Shown here piece after piece: positions 1 through 9,112 of a stretch of 64,000 nt of DNA. The DNA comes from Puteibacter caeruleilacunae. GTDB taxonomy: Bacteria; Bacteroidota; Bacteroidia; Bacteroidales; Prolixibacteraceae. Position 1 is the stretch's first letter, and each line of letters opens with the position of its first letter. Both the position numbers and the translations under genes were made by a program. The stretch covers positions 62,001 to 126,000 of the forward strand of contig SJCO01000008.1 of NCBI GenBank assembly GCA_005217565.1. The letters are read 5' to 3'. The notes under the pieces are model-generated. The model did not search any database. It worked only from the letters and a program-made list of their open reading frames with translations, and had not been told where the DNA came from.

Positions 1-947
1 AGGCAGACTATTTCCACGAGCGTCGTGAAAATATCTTGATGAGTCGTGCTTCTATTCCTCAAACCATGGGACTTGAGGCTAGTCTGAAAGCTAACGTAGG
101 TAAAGCGAAAGCACAAGGTTTTGATATGTCAGTTGATTATAATAAGCGATTCTCTAATGGTATGTGGATGACTGGTAGAGGTAACTTCACCTATGCTACA
201 AGTGAATACCTGTTCTATGAGGAGCCTGACTATTCAAGTACTCCATGGAGATCAAAAATTGGTCAAAAATTAGGGCAGCAATGGGGATATATTGCTGAAA
301 GATTGTTTATTGATGAACGTGATGTTGCTAACTCTCCTAAGCAGTTTGGCGACTATGCTGCTGGGGATATTAAGTATCGCGATATCAATGAAGATGGAAA
401 AATAAGTGACCTTGATCAGGTGCCTATTGGTTATCCTACACGACCAGAGATTGTGTATGGTGCAGGTTTGTCATTCGGATATAAAAACTTCGACTTCTCA
501 TGTTTCTTCCAGGGAAGTGCTCGCTCCAGCTTTTGGATTGATGTAAAGAAGACCTCTCCATTTATCGATAATGATGACAACGGTGATGTAATCTCGCAGA
601 ACCAATTGTTACAGGCATATGCCGATGATTACTGGTCAGAATCAAACCGTAATATCTATGCGTTGTGGCCACGTCTTACTACCAAGTTAAGTGAGAACAA
701 TAGCAAGCGAAGCACCTGGTTTATGCACAATGGTAGTTTTGTGCGTTTGAAATCAGTTGAAATGGGATATTCCCTACCAAAGAGCTTTATTAAGCGTTTC
801 CGTTTAAATCAATTACGCTTTTATGTAAGTGGAAGTAACCTTTACACCTGGAGTAAGTTTGACCTTTGGGATCCTGAGAATGCATCAAATGGATTGGGAT
901 ATCCTAATCAGCGTGTAATCAACCTGGGTGTTAAAGTTGGATTTTAA
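1..947 (+). CDS. SusC/RagA-family TonB-dependent outer-membrane receptor, C-terminal part
   Basis: The frame is open from base 3, so the gene starts before the window and only about 315 C-terminal residues are present. What is seen: the ADYFHERRENIL-type segment typical of SusC barrels, alternating beta-strand pattern, and a terminal strand ending in VNLGVKVGF with the final aromatic residue expected of an outer-membrane barrel. Family knowledge: SusC homologues import oligosaccharides across the outer membrane with energy from TonB. The SusD partner follows after 10 bases, so the pair forms the core of a polysaccharide utilisation locus. The plug and TonB box lie outside the window. The in-frame TTG/ATG near base 36 is internal, not a start. 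Confidence 0.93.
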   Translation, partial: ADYFHERRENILMSRASIPQTMGLEASLKANVGKAKAQGFDMSVDYNKRFSNGMWMTGRGNFTYATSEYLFYEEPDYSSTPWRSKIGQKLGQQWGYIAERLFIDERDVANSPKQFGDYAAGDIKYRDINEDGKISDLDQVPIGYPTRPEIVYGAGLSFGYKNFDFSCFFQGSARSSFWIDVKKTSPFIDNDDNGDVISQNQLLQAYADDYWSESNRNIYALWPRLTTKLSENNSKRSTWFMHNGSFVRLKSVEMGYSLPKSFIKRFRLNQLRFYVSGSNLYTWSKFDLWDPENASNGLGYPNQRVINLGVKVGF

Positions 948-957
948 AAATTGAGAG

Positions 958-2868
958 ATGATGAAGAGATTAATATATTTATTCATTTTTATCCTGGGAC
1001 TCAATCTCTCGGGATGTAAAGATTATTTGGATATTGTTCCAGATAATGTGGCAACAATCGACAATGCTTTTGTTGATAAGTACACTGCCGAACAGTATCT
1101 TTTTACCTGTTATAGCTATTTGCCAAATGAAGCCCATCCAGCTAAGAATGTAGCTTTTACAGCTGGTGATGAGATGATGTTGCAGAAGGATATCGATCGT
1201 TCACATATCCAGGGAGATCTTGGAGGTACAATGTATGGTCAGGATATTCAGGATGGTTATCAGAATGCCAGTAGCACCATGTTCGACTTCTGGAATGGTG
1301 AGAAGTATGGTTCAAAGTTATGGCGAGGAATTCGCAGCTGTAATATTTTTATGGAGCGTATTGATGAGGTAAAAGACCTTGAAGACTATGAGCGTGATCG
1401 ATGGGTTGCTGAAGCAAAGTTCCTTAAGGCTTATTATCATTTCTATTTGTTACGTATGTACGGACCTATTCCTATTGCTGATGAAAACTTGCCAGTGAGT
1501 AGTTCTCCAGATGAGGTTAAGGTGTTCCGTGAGCCATTCGATGATTGCGTGAATTACGTGTCAGATCTTCTTGATGAGGCGATGGTAAACTTACCTGAGA
1601 TGATCATTGATGAAGGATTGGAGAATGGTAGAATTACACAGACAATTGCTGCATCTGTAAAGGCCAAACTTTGGATGATGGCTGCATCTCCATTATTTAA
1701 TGGAAACAGTAACCTTACATTGATTGATTCTCGTGGAACGCAATTGTTTCCACAACAGTATGATGCTGCAAAATGGCAAAAGGCTGCTGATGCTTGTAAG
1801 GTAGCTATTGATATGGCCCATGCCAATGGCAAAGAGCTTTACTATTATTCTGCTATTCGTCAGATGAATGACTCAACAGCAAAGAAGATGAATATTCGTC
1901 ACTCCGTATGTGATCGTTGGAATTCAGAGCTTATCTGGGGGGCTACAAACGACGATAGTAAAACATTACAACGTATTGGTATTCCCACCTGGTTCTCAAA
2001 AATGACCGATCGTCATAAGGAGATGAGAGGTATTCATTGTCCACCATTAAGAATTGCAGAACAGTTCTACTCCAAGAATGGTGTCCCTATCGAGGAGGAT
2101 GTTGATTACGACTATGACAATCGTTATTCTTTAACTACAGTTGGAGACGATCATCGCTATTATATTGAAAAAGGACATAGTTCGCCCGTGTTGCACCTAA
2201 ACCGCGAACCTCGTTTCTATGCTACCTTGGCATTTGATGGTTCTACCTGGTATGGTAATGGCTTCTTTGATGATAAAAATCCTCAGGTAATGGAATGTAT
2301 GAAAGGTGACATCATGCATCGTAACCGGGTTTTTACAGGATATGTAGTTAAAAAGATGGTACACTATGAGAATTCCTATTCCGATAATAATTCATCAAGT
2401 ATTCAGTTTTATCCTTTCCCTGTGATTCGCTTAGCTGATTTATACCTCATGTATGCCGAAGCATTGAATGAGGTGAAAGATGCTCCTGATCTGGAGGTAT
2501 ATAACTGGATAAATCTGGTTCGAGCTCGTGCAAGTATTCCAACAGTTGAACTTGCCTGGACAAATCACTCAAGTAAACCTGATAAGTATAAATCGAAAGA
2601 TGGTATGCGTGAGATTATCCACCGCGAGCGTATGATTGAACTGACTGGTGAGGCAAAGCGCTACTGGGATGTCCGACGTTGGAAGAAGTCTGAGATTTAT
2701 ATGAACTCTGAGATTAAGGCCTGGGATTATAGAGGAAAGACCTCGGAAGAGTATTTCCAGATTAGAACCCTTGAGAAATTCCGATTTACTCAAAAAGACT
2801 ATTTGTGGCCATTGCGTGAAAGTAACCTAATTAAAAATACAAATCTGGTACAAAATCCAGGATGGTAA
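958..2868 (+). CDS. SusD/RagB-family surface glycan-binding lipoprotein
   Basis: A 636-residue protein with a lipoprotein signal: hydrophobic stretch and lipobox LSGC, acylated Cys near residue 20, followed by KDYLDIVPD, the usual SusD N-terminus. The C-terminal part carries the RagB/SusD signature (LADLYLMYAEALNEV, then a RERMIELTGEAKRYWDVRRW-like segment). SusD proteins cap the SusC barrel and bind the oligosaccharide at the cell surface. The start at 958 is preceded by GAGAG and lies 10 bases after the SusC stop, so the two are translationally linked. The glycan cannot be read from the sequence; the downstream sulfatases suggest a sulfated one. Confidence 0.96.
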   Translation: MMKRLIYLFIFILGLNLSGCKDYLDIVPDNVATIDNAFVDKYTAEQYLFTCYSYLPNEAHPAKNVAFTAGDEMMLQKDIDRSHIQGDLGGTMYGQDIQDGYQNASSTMFDFWNGEKYGSKLWRGIRSCNIFMERIDEVKDLEDYERDRWVAEAKFLKAYYHFYLLRMYGPIPIADENLPVSSSPDEVKVFREPFDDCVNYVSDLLDEAMVNLPEMIIDEGLENGRITQTIAASVKAKLWMMAASPLFNGNSNLTLIDSRGTQLFPQQYDAAKWQKAADACKVAIDMAHANGKELYYYSAIRQMNDSTAKKMNIRHSVCDRWNSELIWGATNDDSKTLQRIGIPTWFSKMTDRHKEMRGIHCPPLRIAEQFYSKNGVPIEEDVDYDYDNRYSLTTVGDDHRYYIEKGHSSPVLHLNREPRFYATLAFDGSTWYGNGFFDDKNPQVMECMKGDIMHRNRVFTGYVVKKMVHYENSYSDNNSSSIQFYPFPVIRLADLYLMYAEALNEVKDAPDLEVYNWINLVRARASIPTVELAWTNHSSKPDKYKSKDGMREIIHRERMIELTGEAKRYWDVRRWKKSEIYMNSEIKAWDYRGKTSEEYFQIRTLEKFRFTQKDYLWPLRESNLIKNTNLVQNPGW

Positions 2869-2882
2869 GAAAAGATATTGAT

Positions 2883-4094
2883 ATGAGAAATATTCGATTT
2901 AATATATTTAAAACCAGTGTTTCTGTGATTATTCTTGCCTTAATGGCAGGTGTCATCATTACTAGTTGTGGTGAGGATAAGGAGTATAATCCGTTATATG
3001 ACGATACTATTCCTCCACAACCTGTTACTAATGTAGAAATCACCAATTTGAATGGAAAAGCAGAGGTGTCATATGAGCTTCCTAACGAGAGAGACCTATC
3101 GTATGTGTTGGCAGTCTGTGAACCTAGTCCTGGTGTTACGCGTGAAGTAAAGACTTCGATTTATTCCAATAAAGTTTTATTGGAAGGATTCTACCTATCG
3201 CAGGATTTTCAGGTAAAATTATATACGGTTGATAAAGCTGAATTAAAAAGTGAGCCTGTAACCATCACAGTACATCCTGAAGAGCCAGAATACCTGACTG
3301 TTGGTGGAACTCTTGAAATGGCACCTGACTTTGGTGGTCCTATGATTACCTGGGAAAATGAGTACGAATCGGAATTGTTGTTATTCTGTTTTGCAGAGGA
3401 TTCATTGGGACAAATGAAACCATCTGAATCATTTATCTCTACTGCCCAGGAGGGTAATTATACAATCAGAGGATTTGATGATACCGAGCGCAAATTCGGT
3501 GTGATTGTTCAGGATAAATGGCAAAACTATACTGATACTATTTTCTATACTATCACACCTAAGAAGGAGGTAGAATTAGATCAATCAAAATGGAAGTTAT
3601 TTACCGGTTTTAAGGATGATACAGATCTTTTCAGTGGTGAAGGAAACTTCAAATATCTGAAGGATGGTAAAACCAACAAGGTTTGGAAGACCACTTATGG
3701 TGCAAATCCTCCTTATCTTTCATATACAATCGACTTAGGTGTAGAAACAACGTTTAGTCGCGTTAAAATGTGGCACGATGAAGGTTCCGCTTTCACTGGT
3801 AGTCGCTTTAAGATTCTTGAGTTGTATGGTAGTAATGAGCTTGAGTCTGATTGGAGTGCCTGGACAATGATTCATGACGGACCATATACAGTTGTTAAGC
3901 CTTCTGGTTTGGTTGGTAAGAACTATACCGAAGAAGATAAAGAGGCTATAAAGAACGGATTTGAAATTATCGCTACACAGGGAATTGGAAGTTTTAGATA
4001 CTTGAGAATAAAGTATATTGAAAACTTTGAAAACCGGACAGCATCAGCTTCCTGCTCTGAATTAAGAATCTACGGAGAGGTTATAGAAGAATAA
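2883..4094 (+). CDS. DUF5000-type surface lipoprotein of the SusCD operon
   Basis: A lipoprotein of about 403 residues with lipobox ITSC and then GEDKEYNPLYDD. The N-terminal half looks like Ig/fibronectin-like domains (DUF4959/DUF5126 type). The last 170 residues (from about KWKLFTGFKDD, ending SCSELRIYGEV) have the discoidin-like beta-sandwich of DUF5000 proteins. Such proteins usually sit right after susD and are thought to be surface glycan-binding proteins; that role here is inferred. An upstream ATG at 2862 overlaps the SusD stop, but 2883 gives a normal signal peptide (MRNIRFNIFK), so I prefer it. Translation is probably coupled to SusD. Confidence 0.88.
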   Translation: MRNIRFNIFKTSVSVIILALMAGVIITSCGEDKEYNPLYDDTIPPQPVTNVEITNLNGKAEVSYELPNERDLSYVLAVCEPSPGVTREVKTSIYSNKVLLEGFYLSQDFQVKLYTVDKAELKSEPVTITVHPEEPEYLTVGGTLEMAPDFGGPMITWENEYESELLLFCFAEDSLGQMKPSESFISTAQEGNYTIRGFDDTERKFGVIVQDKWQNYTDTIFYTITPKKEVELDQSKWKLFTGFKDDTDLFSGEGNFKYLKDGKTNKVWKTTYGANPPYLSYTIDLGVETTFSRVKMWHDEGSAFTGSRFKILELYGSNELESDWSAWTMIHDGPYTVVKPSGLVGKNYTEEDKEAIKNGFEIIATQGIGSFRYLRIKYIENFENRTASASCSELRIYGEVIEE

Positions 4095-4116
4095 TCACCT
4101 AAATACGTAAGAACAA

Positions 4117-5280
4117 ATGAGAAAAATAAAGAACATCTTATATATGATCATTGCAGTTTCATTGATTGCAATGGTGTCGTGCGACAGTATGGATGATATC
4201 CATGAAGAGTTTCTCGAAGGAGGTGAACATATCTACCTGGGACAAGCTGATTCAGTGAAGATTAATCCTGGTTACAAGCGATTAGAACTTGAGTGGTTGG
4301 TGAATGCCGATCCTCGTGTAACCAACTGGACGGTTTTCTGGGATAATGGAAATTCTAGTTTGCTTGTTGAAAAAGCATCTGATATGCATCCCGAAGATAC
4401 TGTTCGTGTAATTATTGATGAGTTGGAAGAGCAAGCTTATACTTTCGAAATTGTATCCAGTGATCCAGAAGGAAATAAGTCGCTGCCATTTGAGATTACC
4501 GACAGGGTATATGGCGATTTGTATGCTTCTGACTTGAAAAACAGACCAGTTGCAAGTTTCTCTGTAACAGGAGATTTTCCAACAGATATGCAAACATTGA
4601 ATATTAGCTGGGAGGATGCACCTTCAGGTTGTTTGCAGACTAAACTAATCTACCATAATATCGCTGGAGAGGATGTATCAACTGTTGTACTTCCTGACGA
4701 AAAAGAGACTGTTATTGAAGATTGGCAAGGTGAGATTAAGTATGTGTCGGAATACAAGCCTGTGGAGAATGCGATTGACATGTTCGGATCTTCACAAAGT
4801 ACATTGCGTCCTGTTAAGATTGTTGATGGCAAGTATTTCGACCTTGCTGGAGAGAATGAGGATGTAACAGTTGATGGTATTACCATGGTAAGTTCTGCTA
4901 ACGACTGGGGATATCCTGATACCAGTGATGGTTCTAAAACCAGTAATGGAAACTGTTATGATGAAAAGAGTCATACTTCAAGCGATTTCTCTGTAGCGTT
5001 CTCTGATCTAGCTGCCGATAAAGCGTACATGGTATATATCGTGCTTTACGGAAAAGATAGAGATTTTGACTGGGGAACTGCTGCAGATGGTAGTCCTGTA
5101 AATGATATCGAGGATTATGAGGATATGTCAGGAACAATGAGTCTTGGCAATGATATGTATGCTGTTCCATTGAATGCAGATTTCACATCTGATGCAACCG
5201 GTGCGCTTACTTTCTGGTTAGGAAAAGGAGGTAGTGGTCGTACTCAATTTGACGGAGTAGTGCTAGTGCCAGTTCAATAG
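4117..5280 (+). CDS. DUF4998-type surface lipoprotein
   Basis: A 387-residue lipoprotein: MRKIKNILYMIIAVSLIAMVS then Cys (lipobox MVSC), followed by DSMDDIHEEFLEGGE, the start typical of DUF4998 proteins found next to SusCD and DUF5000 genes. The first two thirds contain two fibronectin-III-like segments (YKRLELEWLVNADPRV; TLNISWEDAPSG). The last 130 residues are a Gly/Asp-rich beta domain without a family I recognise. It lies 22 bases after the DUF5000 gene and before a strong terminator, so it closes the susCD transcription unit. A surface glycan-binding accessory role is an inference from context. Confidence 0.82.
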   Translation: MRKIKNILYMIIAVSLIAMVSCDSMDDIHEEFLEGGEHIYLGQADSVKINPGYKRLELEWLVNADPRVTNWTVFWDNGNSSLLVEKASDMHPEDTVRVIIDELEEQAYTFEIVSSDPEGNKSLPFEITDRVYGDLYASDLKNRPVASFSVTGDFPTDMQTLNISWEDAPSGCLQTKLIYHNIAGEDVSTVVLPDEKETVIEDWQGEIKYVSEYKPVENAIDMFGSSQSTLRPVKIVDGKYFDLAGENEDVTVDGITMVSSANDWGYPDTSDGSKTSNGNCYDEKSHTSSDFSVAFSDLAADKAYMVYIVLYGKDRDFDWGTAADGSPVNDIEDYEDMSGTMSLGNDMYAVPLNADFTSDATGALTFWLGKGGSGRTQFDGVVLVPVQ

Positions 5281-5326
5281 TGACCAAAGATTTGATAGAA
5301 TACTTGTATTCACAAGTGTAAGTTTA

Positions 5327-5373
5327 AAACCCGTATGGAGTAAGATTCGTTTTTACCATACGGGTTTGTTTTT
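5327..5373 (+). terminator. Rho-independent terminator of the SusCD operon
   Basis: A 12-bp perfect stem (AAACCCGTATGG at 5327-5338 pairing with CCATACGGGTTT at 5356-5367) is followed by GTTTTTG. It lies about 47 bases after the DUF4998 stop and separates the susCD transcript from the sulfatase genes. Confidence 0.85.
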
Positions 5374-5439
5374 GATATTGTTTTAAGTCGTTATGCGTTA
5401 GGTGTGTAAAGATTGCGTTTTACTCCCCGTTTACCTTTG

Positions 5440-5451
5440 TTTTACGTAAAA
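5440..5451. promoter_or_regulatory. palindrome TTTTACGTAAAA, candidate operator
   Basis: A perfect 12-bp palindrome directly after the TACCTTTG box at 5432-5439. The same half-site, as CGTAAAA..TTTTACG with a 6-nt spacer, recurs at 11193-11212 upstream of the GH2 gene. A shared regulator is possible but short AT-rich palindromes also arise by chance. Confidence 0.3.
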
Positions 5452-5589
5452 TACGATGATCAATTGTTCCCTCTATTCTTATTCATATAACTTTAATGTA
5501 GTATCAAAAAAGAGCTCTGGTAGAGATCTAAAAACACGAATCTATCACCACAAAATATTAATGATTTAAAGAACTACAACCATTGTATT

Positions 5590-5659
5590 ATCAGGGGAAA
5601 CTGGTACAAAGTATATATAGTAAGGTAACGTCAAAAAAAGGTGCCAGTTTTTCCCTGAT
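5590..5659. repeat. imperfect 18-19 bp inverted repeat, possible RNA hairpin
   Basis: The left arm ATCAGGGGAAACTGGTAC (5590-5607) is nearly the reverse complement of the right arm at 5641-5659, with about 33 bases between. It is not followed by a T-run. It could be a leader-RNA structure for the sulfatase operon or the trace of a small mobile element. Confidence 0.45.
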
Positions 5660-6111
5660 TTTATGCAATGTGAAGCAGATATCATTAATCGATATTTGCG
5701 CTTGCAATAGGTAATTTGTTAGATTGTTTGTTGAAGGGGGTATGCCGTAAAAAGCTGCCCCTTTTTTTGTGGGCATAGGTTCTGGTCTCAATTCCACCTC
5801 TTTTGAATGGATTTCCACCATACCTCTTTTGTTGGAGTTATAATGAGTTGATAGACTTGTGTATAGATTTATTTGTGCAACGCGTGCAACATGAATAACA
5901 CCAAATGAATAATACAGAAAAAACAATGAATTATTTCCTCTTAAAAAAGATGATTGGTGGCGCGTAATGGGCAGTAAATCAGATGAGTTAAATAGTGTTT
6001 TTACCAATCTTTTACTTCAACGGTCTCAATTTAAGCTCGCTTCTGTGATTATTGCTATAGCTTTAGATAACGTTTCATCGATTAGGGTATTCTAATCACA
6101 TAAATGACTCT

Positions 6112-6131
6112 AATCTATAAATCTACAAACC
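6112..6131 (+). repeat. AATC-phased octamer leader before sulfatase start
   Basis: AATC occurs at 6112 and 6120 and the variant AACC at 6128, exactly 8 nt apart, immediately before the ATG at 6133. Four other genes in the window show the same arrangement. Confidence 0.6.
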
Positions 6132-6132
6132 A

Positions 6133-7611
6133 ATGAATCGATTAAATCAACAGATCTGGAAACCTATCAATCTACTGCACACGAAATTACTTGTGTTAGC
6201 AGTTATTGCTCTACTTTTATTGCCGAATGTATCCGCAGCCATGAGTAAGGATAAATCTATCAAGCCCAATATCGTACTAATCATAGCCGATGACATGGGA
6301 TGGTCTGATGTAGGATATAATGGCAACACTTTCTTTGAAACACCAAACATCGATAAACTGGCAAATGATGGAATGATTCTCAATCGTTTCTATCCTGGTG
6401 CTGCTAATTGTGCTCCATCCCGGGCAAGTATTGTCACTGGTATGTATACTCCTCGGCACGGCGTATATATCCCACAAGGTTTATCCCGTGGAGGGGCATT
6501 AAATAAGATGCGATGGAAGGTTCCTGCACATAATGCCGATGAGTCGTTCAATACCTTTTCTGTTAGTATCAACAATGTTGATGCAAAGTATGAGTCTTTG
6601 GCAGAGGTGGTCAAGAAATCGGGTTATATCACTGCACGTATGGGGAAATGGCACGTTGGTGATGATAACCAGGGATTTGATGTAGTGACTTCCAATGGTA
6701 CCATCGGTGACGTTTCTAACAAGGGAGGAGCTGAAGATCGATTTTATAGTGATGTGCATGTGGCAGAGCGACTGACCGATGCAGCTGTTGATTTCATGAC
6801 AGAGAATAAGGATAACCCTTTTCTGCTTTATTTAGCACATTGGGAAGTGCATACTCCCTTAGCGGCACAAAATGATCGAATAAGCTACTATAAGGAAAAG
6901 ATTAAGAATACGGGACAATCGAATTATAATGCGACTTATGCTGCTGAAGTAGAACAAGTTGATCGAAGTGTTGGGAGAATTGTTTCCACTCTTGATAAAC
7001 TAGGGCTTTCTGATAATACAATGATTATCTATATTTCAGATAACGGGGGTGTCAAAAACTGGACATCCAATCGTCCTTTGAGGGCCGCTAAGGGAACTTA
7101 TTATGAAGGCGGGATTAGGGTGCCTTGTTGTGTGAAATGGCCGGGACATGTGCAGCCTGGTACCAAGACTGATACTCCGGTGAATGGCGTTGATTTTCTA
7201 CCAACATTCGCCGAAATAAGTGCTTCTTCATTACCAAAGCATCAGCCAGTTGATGGTGCCTCTATTGTATCACTATTAAAAGGGAAAGAGCGACTTAATG
7301 ACAGAGCAATGTTCTTTCATTTTCCACTGTACCTTACGGGTAAGCATAGGGGAGTGCTTCCAACCTATGATGGTGAGAAAAATTACTGGGCTGCTGTTCC
7401 TTCTACAACCATGATCCGGGGAGAATGGAAACTGATCTATTACTATGAATACGATCGCTATGAACTGTTCAACCTCAAGACTGACATCTCAGAAAAGCAC
7501 AACCTTGCAAATAAGGAGATGACGGTTGCGCGTAGAATGCTTGCTGAACTTAAGGACTGGGTAAAAGAAACAGGAGCACCTGTACCTCAAGTCGCCAATA
7601 ACGTTAATTAA
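6133..7611 (+). CDS. secreted S1-family sulfatase
   Basis: A 492-residue arylsulfatase-type enzyme that hydrolyses sulfate esters after a Cys is converted to formylglycine. Seen: a long N-terminal signal segment (hydrophobic residues about 18-35), the metal-binding start IVLIIADDMGWSDVGYNG (Asp53/Asp54), the formylglycine motif C93-A-P-S-R with SIVTG, a GKWHVGDD motif near 172, and the C-terminal metal site ISDNGG. The Cys type implies maturation by a formylglycine-generating or anaerobic sulfatase-maturing enzyme encoded elsewhere. It is first of three tandem sulfatases and likely acts in the periplasm on sulfated oligosaccharides imported by SusCD. The exact S1 subfamily and substrate are not readable. 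Confidence 0.95.
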   Translation: MNRLNQQIWKPINLLHTKLLVLAVIALLLLPNVSAAMSKDKSIKPNIVLIIADDMGWSDVGYNGNTFFETPNIDKLANDGMILNRFYPGAANCAPSRASIVTGMYTPRHGVYIPQGLSRGGALNKMRWKVPAHNADESFNTFSVSINNVDAKYESLAEVVKKSGYITARMGKWHVGDDNQGFDVVTSNGTIGDVSNKGGAEDRFYSDVHVAERLTDAAVDFMTENKDNPFLLYLAHWEVHTPLAAQNDRISYYKEKIKNTGQSNYNATYAAEVEQVDRSVGRIVSTLDKLGLSDNTMIIYISDNGGVKNWTSNRPLRAAKGTYYEGGIRVPCCVKWPGHVQPGTKTDTPVNGVDFLPTFAEISASSLPKHQPVDGASIVSLLKGKERLNDRAMFFHFPLYLTGKHRGVLPTYDGEKNYWAAVPSTTMIRGEWKLIYYYEYDRYELFNLKTDISEKHNLANKEMTVARRMLAELKDWVKETGAPVPQVANNVN

Positions 7612-7641
7612 TCCAAAAATCAAATAATCTAAAAATCATAC
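7610..7641 (+). repeat. AATC-phased octamer leader, four units
   Basis: AATC starts at 7610, 7618, 7626 and 7634, an exact 8-nt period, filling the 32 bases between the first sulfatase stop and the ATG at 7644. Confidence 0.75.
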
Positions 7642-7643
7642 GA

Positions 7644-9002
7644 ATGAAGACAAACCAATTGTTATTGTCATTAGCGACAGCTTCAGCTCTGATGAGCGGA
7701 GGTGTTAATGCTAAACCACTGAATAAACAGAAGACAAATATCATCTATATCCTGGCCGATGATCTCGGTATTGGCGACTTAGGAATAATGGGGCAAACGA
7801 AGATTGAAACCCCTAATATCGACCGCCTTGGGAAAGAGGGAATGGTATTCACCAATCACTATTCGGGCTCAACAGTATGTGCACCTTCGCGTTGTGCTCT
7901 CATGACTGGTAAGCATATGGGGCATGCTACTATTCGCGAAAATTTCTCAAAACAGAAAGGGCGCGTACCATTAATGGATGAAGATGTTACGATTGCTGAA
8001 TTGCTGAAACAGGAAGGCTATGCAACCGGTTGTTCCGGGAAATGGGGATTAGGTGAAATAGGTACTGCAGGTGTTCCGTGGAAGCAGGGATACGACTATT
8101 TTTATGGTTATATCAATCAACGCAATGCACATTCTTACTATCCTCCATTCCTGTATGAGAATGCTAACAAGATATTGCTTGAAGCCAATAATAATCATCA
8201 GAAGGAAATTTATTCCGAAGATTTGATTATCAGTAAAACGCTGAAATTTATCGATGATAATCATAAAAAGCCTTTCTTCTTTTACTTTGCTGTAACGCTT
8301 CCTCATGCCGATCTGGAGCTTCCTGAAAAGTACGTTGAAAAATATATGCCTAAATTACAATCTGGGGAGTGGTCGAAACCTATGGTGTACTATGCTGCAA
8401 TGGTTTCAAAGCTTGATGCTGATGTTGGTGCTATCCTTGATAAGATTAAAGCATTAGGACTAGATGAGCAGACGATGGTTGTTTTTGCCAGTGATAATGG
8501 TGCTCACCAGGAAGATGGATTGAGAAAGGAAATGTTTAATAGTACCGGCGGTTTCCGTGGATATAAGCGCGACTTGTATGAGGGGGGAATTCATGTGCCA
8601 ATGATGGTGCGTTGGCCGGGTAAAGTTAAGCCTGGATCTTCAACAGATCACATTAGTGCATTCTGGGATGTGTTACCAACTGTGTGTGACATTACTGGTG
8701 CTGATAAACCAAAAGATATTGATGGAATCTCATTCTTGCCGACATTATTAGATAAGAAGCAGAAGAACCATGAATACCTTTATTGGGAGCATTTGCTGAA
8801 GGGGAAAGTAAAACAGGCAGTTCGCTTTGGTCAGTGGAAGGCTGTGCGTTATAGTCTTGATAAAGATATTGAGATTTATAACCTTGAAAGCGATCCTAAA
8901 GAGACAAAGAATCTGGCTGCATCGTATCCTAACTTGGTAAAGAAAGCCAAGCAGATGTTCAAGGATGCACATACCGAAAGTGAATATTTTCCATTCAACT
9001 AA
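7644..9002 (+). CDS. secreted S1-family sulfatase
   Basis: A 452-residue arylsulfatase A-like enzyme. Seen: signal peptide (MKTNQLLLSL to about residue 23), metal-binding ILADDLGIGDLG (Asp39/Asp40), formylglycine motif C79-A-P-S-R83 with CALMTGKHMGHA, GKWGLG near 132, and FASDNGAHQED for the second metal site. The CALMTGxxxGHA pattern is close to galactosamine-6-sulfatase/arylsulfatase A proteins, which only hints at a substrate. It lies 32 bases after the preceding sulfatase, so the two are probably co-transcribed, and is followed by a hairpin at 9011-9037. Confidence 0.95.
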   Translation: MKTNQLLLSLATASALMSGGVNAKPLNKQKTNIIYILADDLGIGDLGIMGQTKIETPNIDRLGKEGMVFTNHYSGSTVCAPSRCALMTGKHMGHATIRENFSKQKGRVPLMDEDVTIAELLKQEGYATGCSGKWGLGEIGTAGVPWKQGYDYFYGYINQRNAHSYYPPFLYENANKILLEANNNHQKEIYSEDLIISKTLKFIDDNHKKPFFFYFAVTLPHADLELPEKYVEKYMPKLQSGEWSKPMVYYAAMVSKLDADVGAILDKIKALGLDEQTMVVFASDNGAHQEDGLRKEMFNSTGGFRGYKRDLYEGGIHVPMMVRWPGKVKPGSSTDHISAFWDVLPTVCDITGADKPKDIDGISFLPTLLDKKQKNHEYLYWEHLLKGKVKQAVRFGQWKAVRYSLDKDIEIYNLESDPKETKNLAASYPNLVKKAKQMFKDAHTESEYFPFN

Positions 9003-9010
9003 TGGCAATG

Positions 9011-9040
9011 AACTGCGGGGTGAATAGTCCCGCAGTTTTA
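9011..9040 (+). terminator. terminator-like hairpin between second and third sulfatase
   Basis: The 9-bp stem AACTGCGGG (9011-9019) and CCCGCAGTT (9029-9037), with an 8-9 nt loop, is followed by TTATC. The short T-run suggests partial termination that would lower expression of the third sulfatase. Confidence 0.65.
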
Positions 9041-9112
9041 TCAAATCATCAAAACATACTAACTACAGATTTTACCCTGTAGAATACCACAAACCATTTC
9101 AAATCAAACCAC

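Larger units (their letters stand above)
5281..6132. other. 852-bp intergenic region between SusCD operon and sulfatase genes
   Basis: No convincing gene. It holds the terminator, a perfect 12-bp palindrome at 5440-5451, a TACCTTTG box at 5432-5439 (a TTG lies 16 nt upstream, slightly short of the usual 17-23), a large imperfect inverted repeat at 5590-5659 and an AATC-phased leader before 6133. A minus-strand frame of 138 codons (5591-6007) has no recognisable domain and is probably non-coding. Confidence 0.6.

Noticed and set aside
5591-6007. 138-codon minus-strand frame in the sulfatase upstream region
   Set aside because: No domain, no leader signals, covers an inverted repeat and the region where sulfatase regulation is expected; a BLASTP search would settle whether it is a gene relic.
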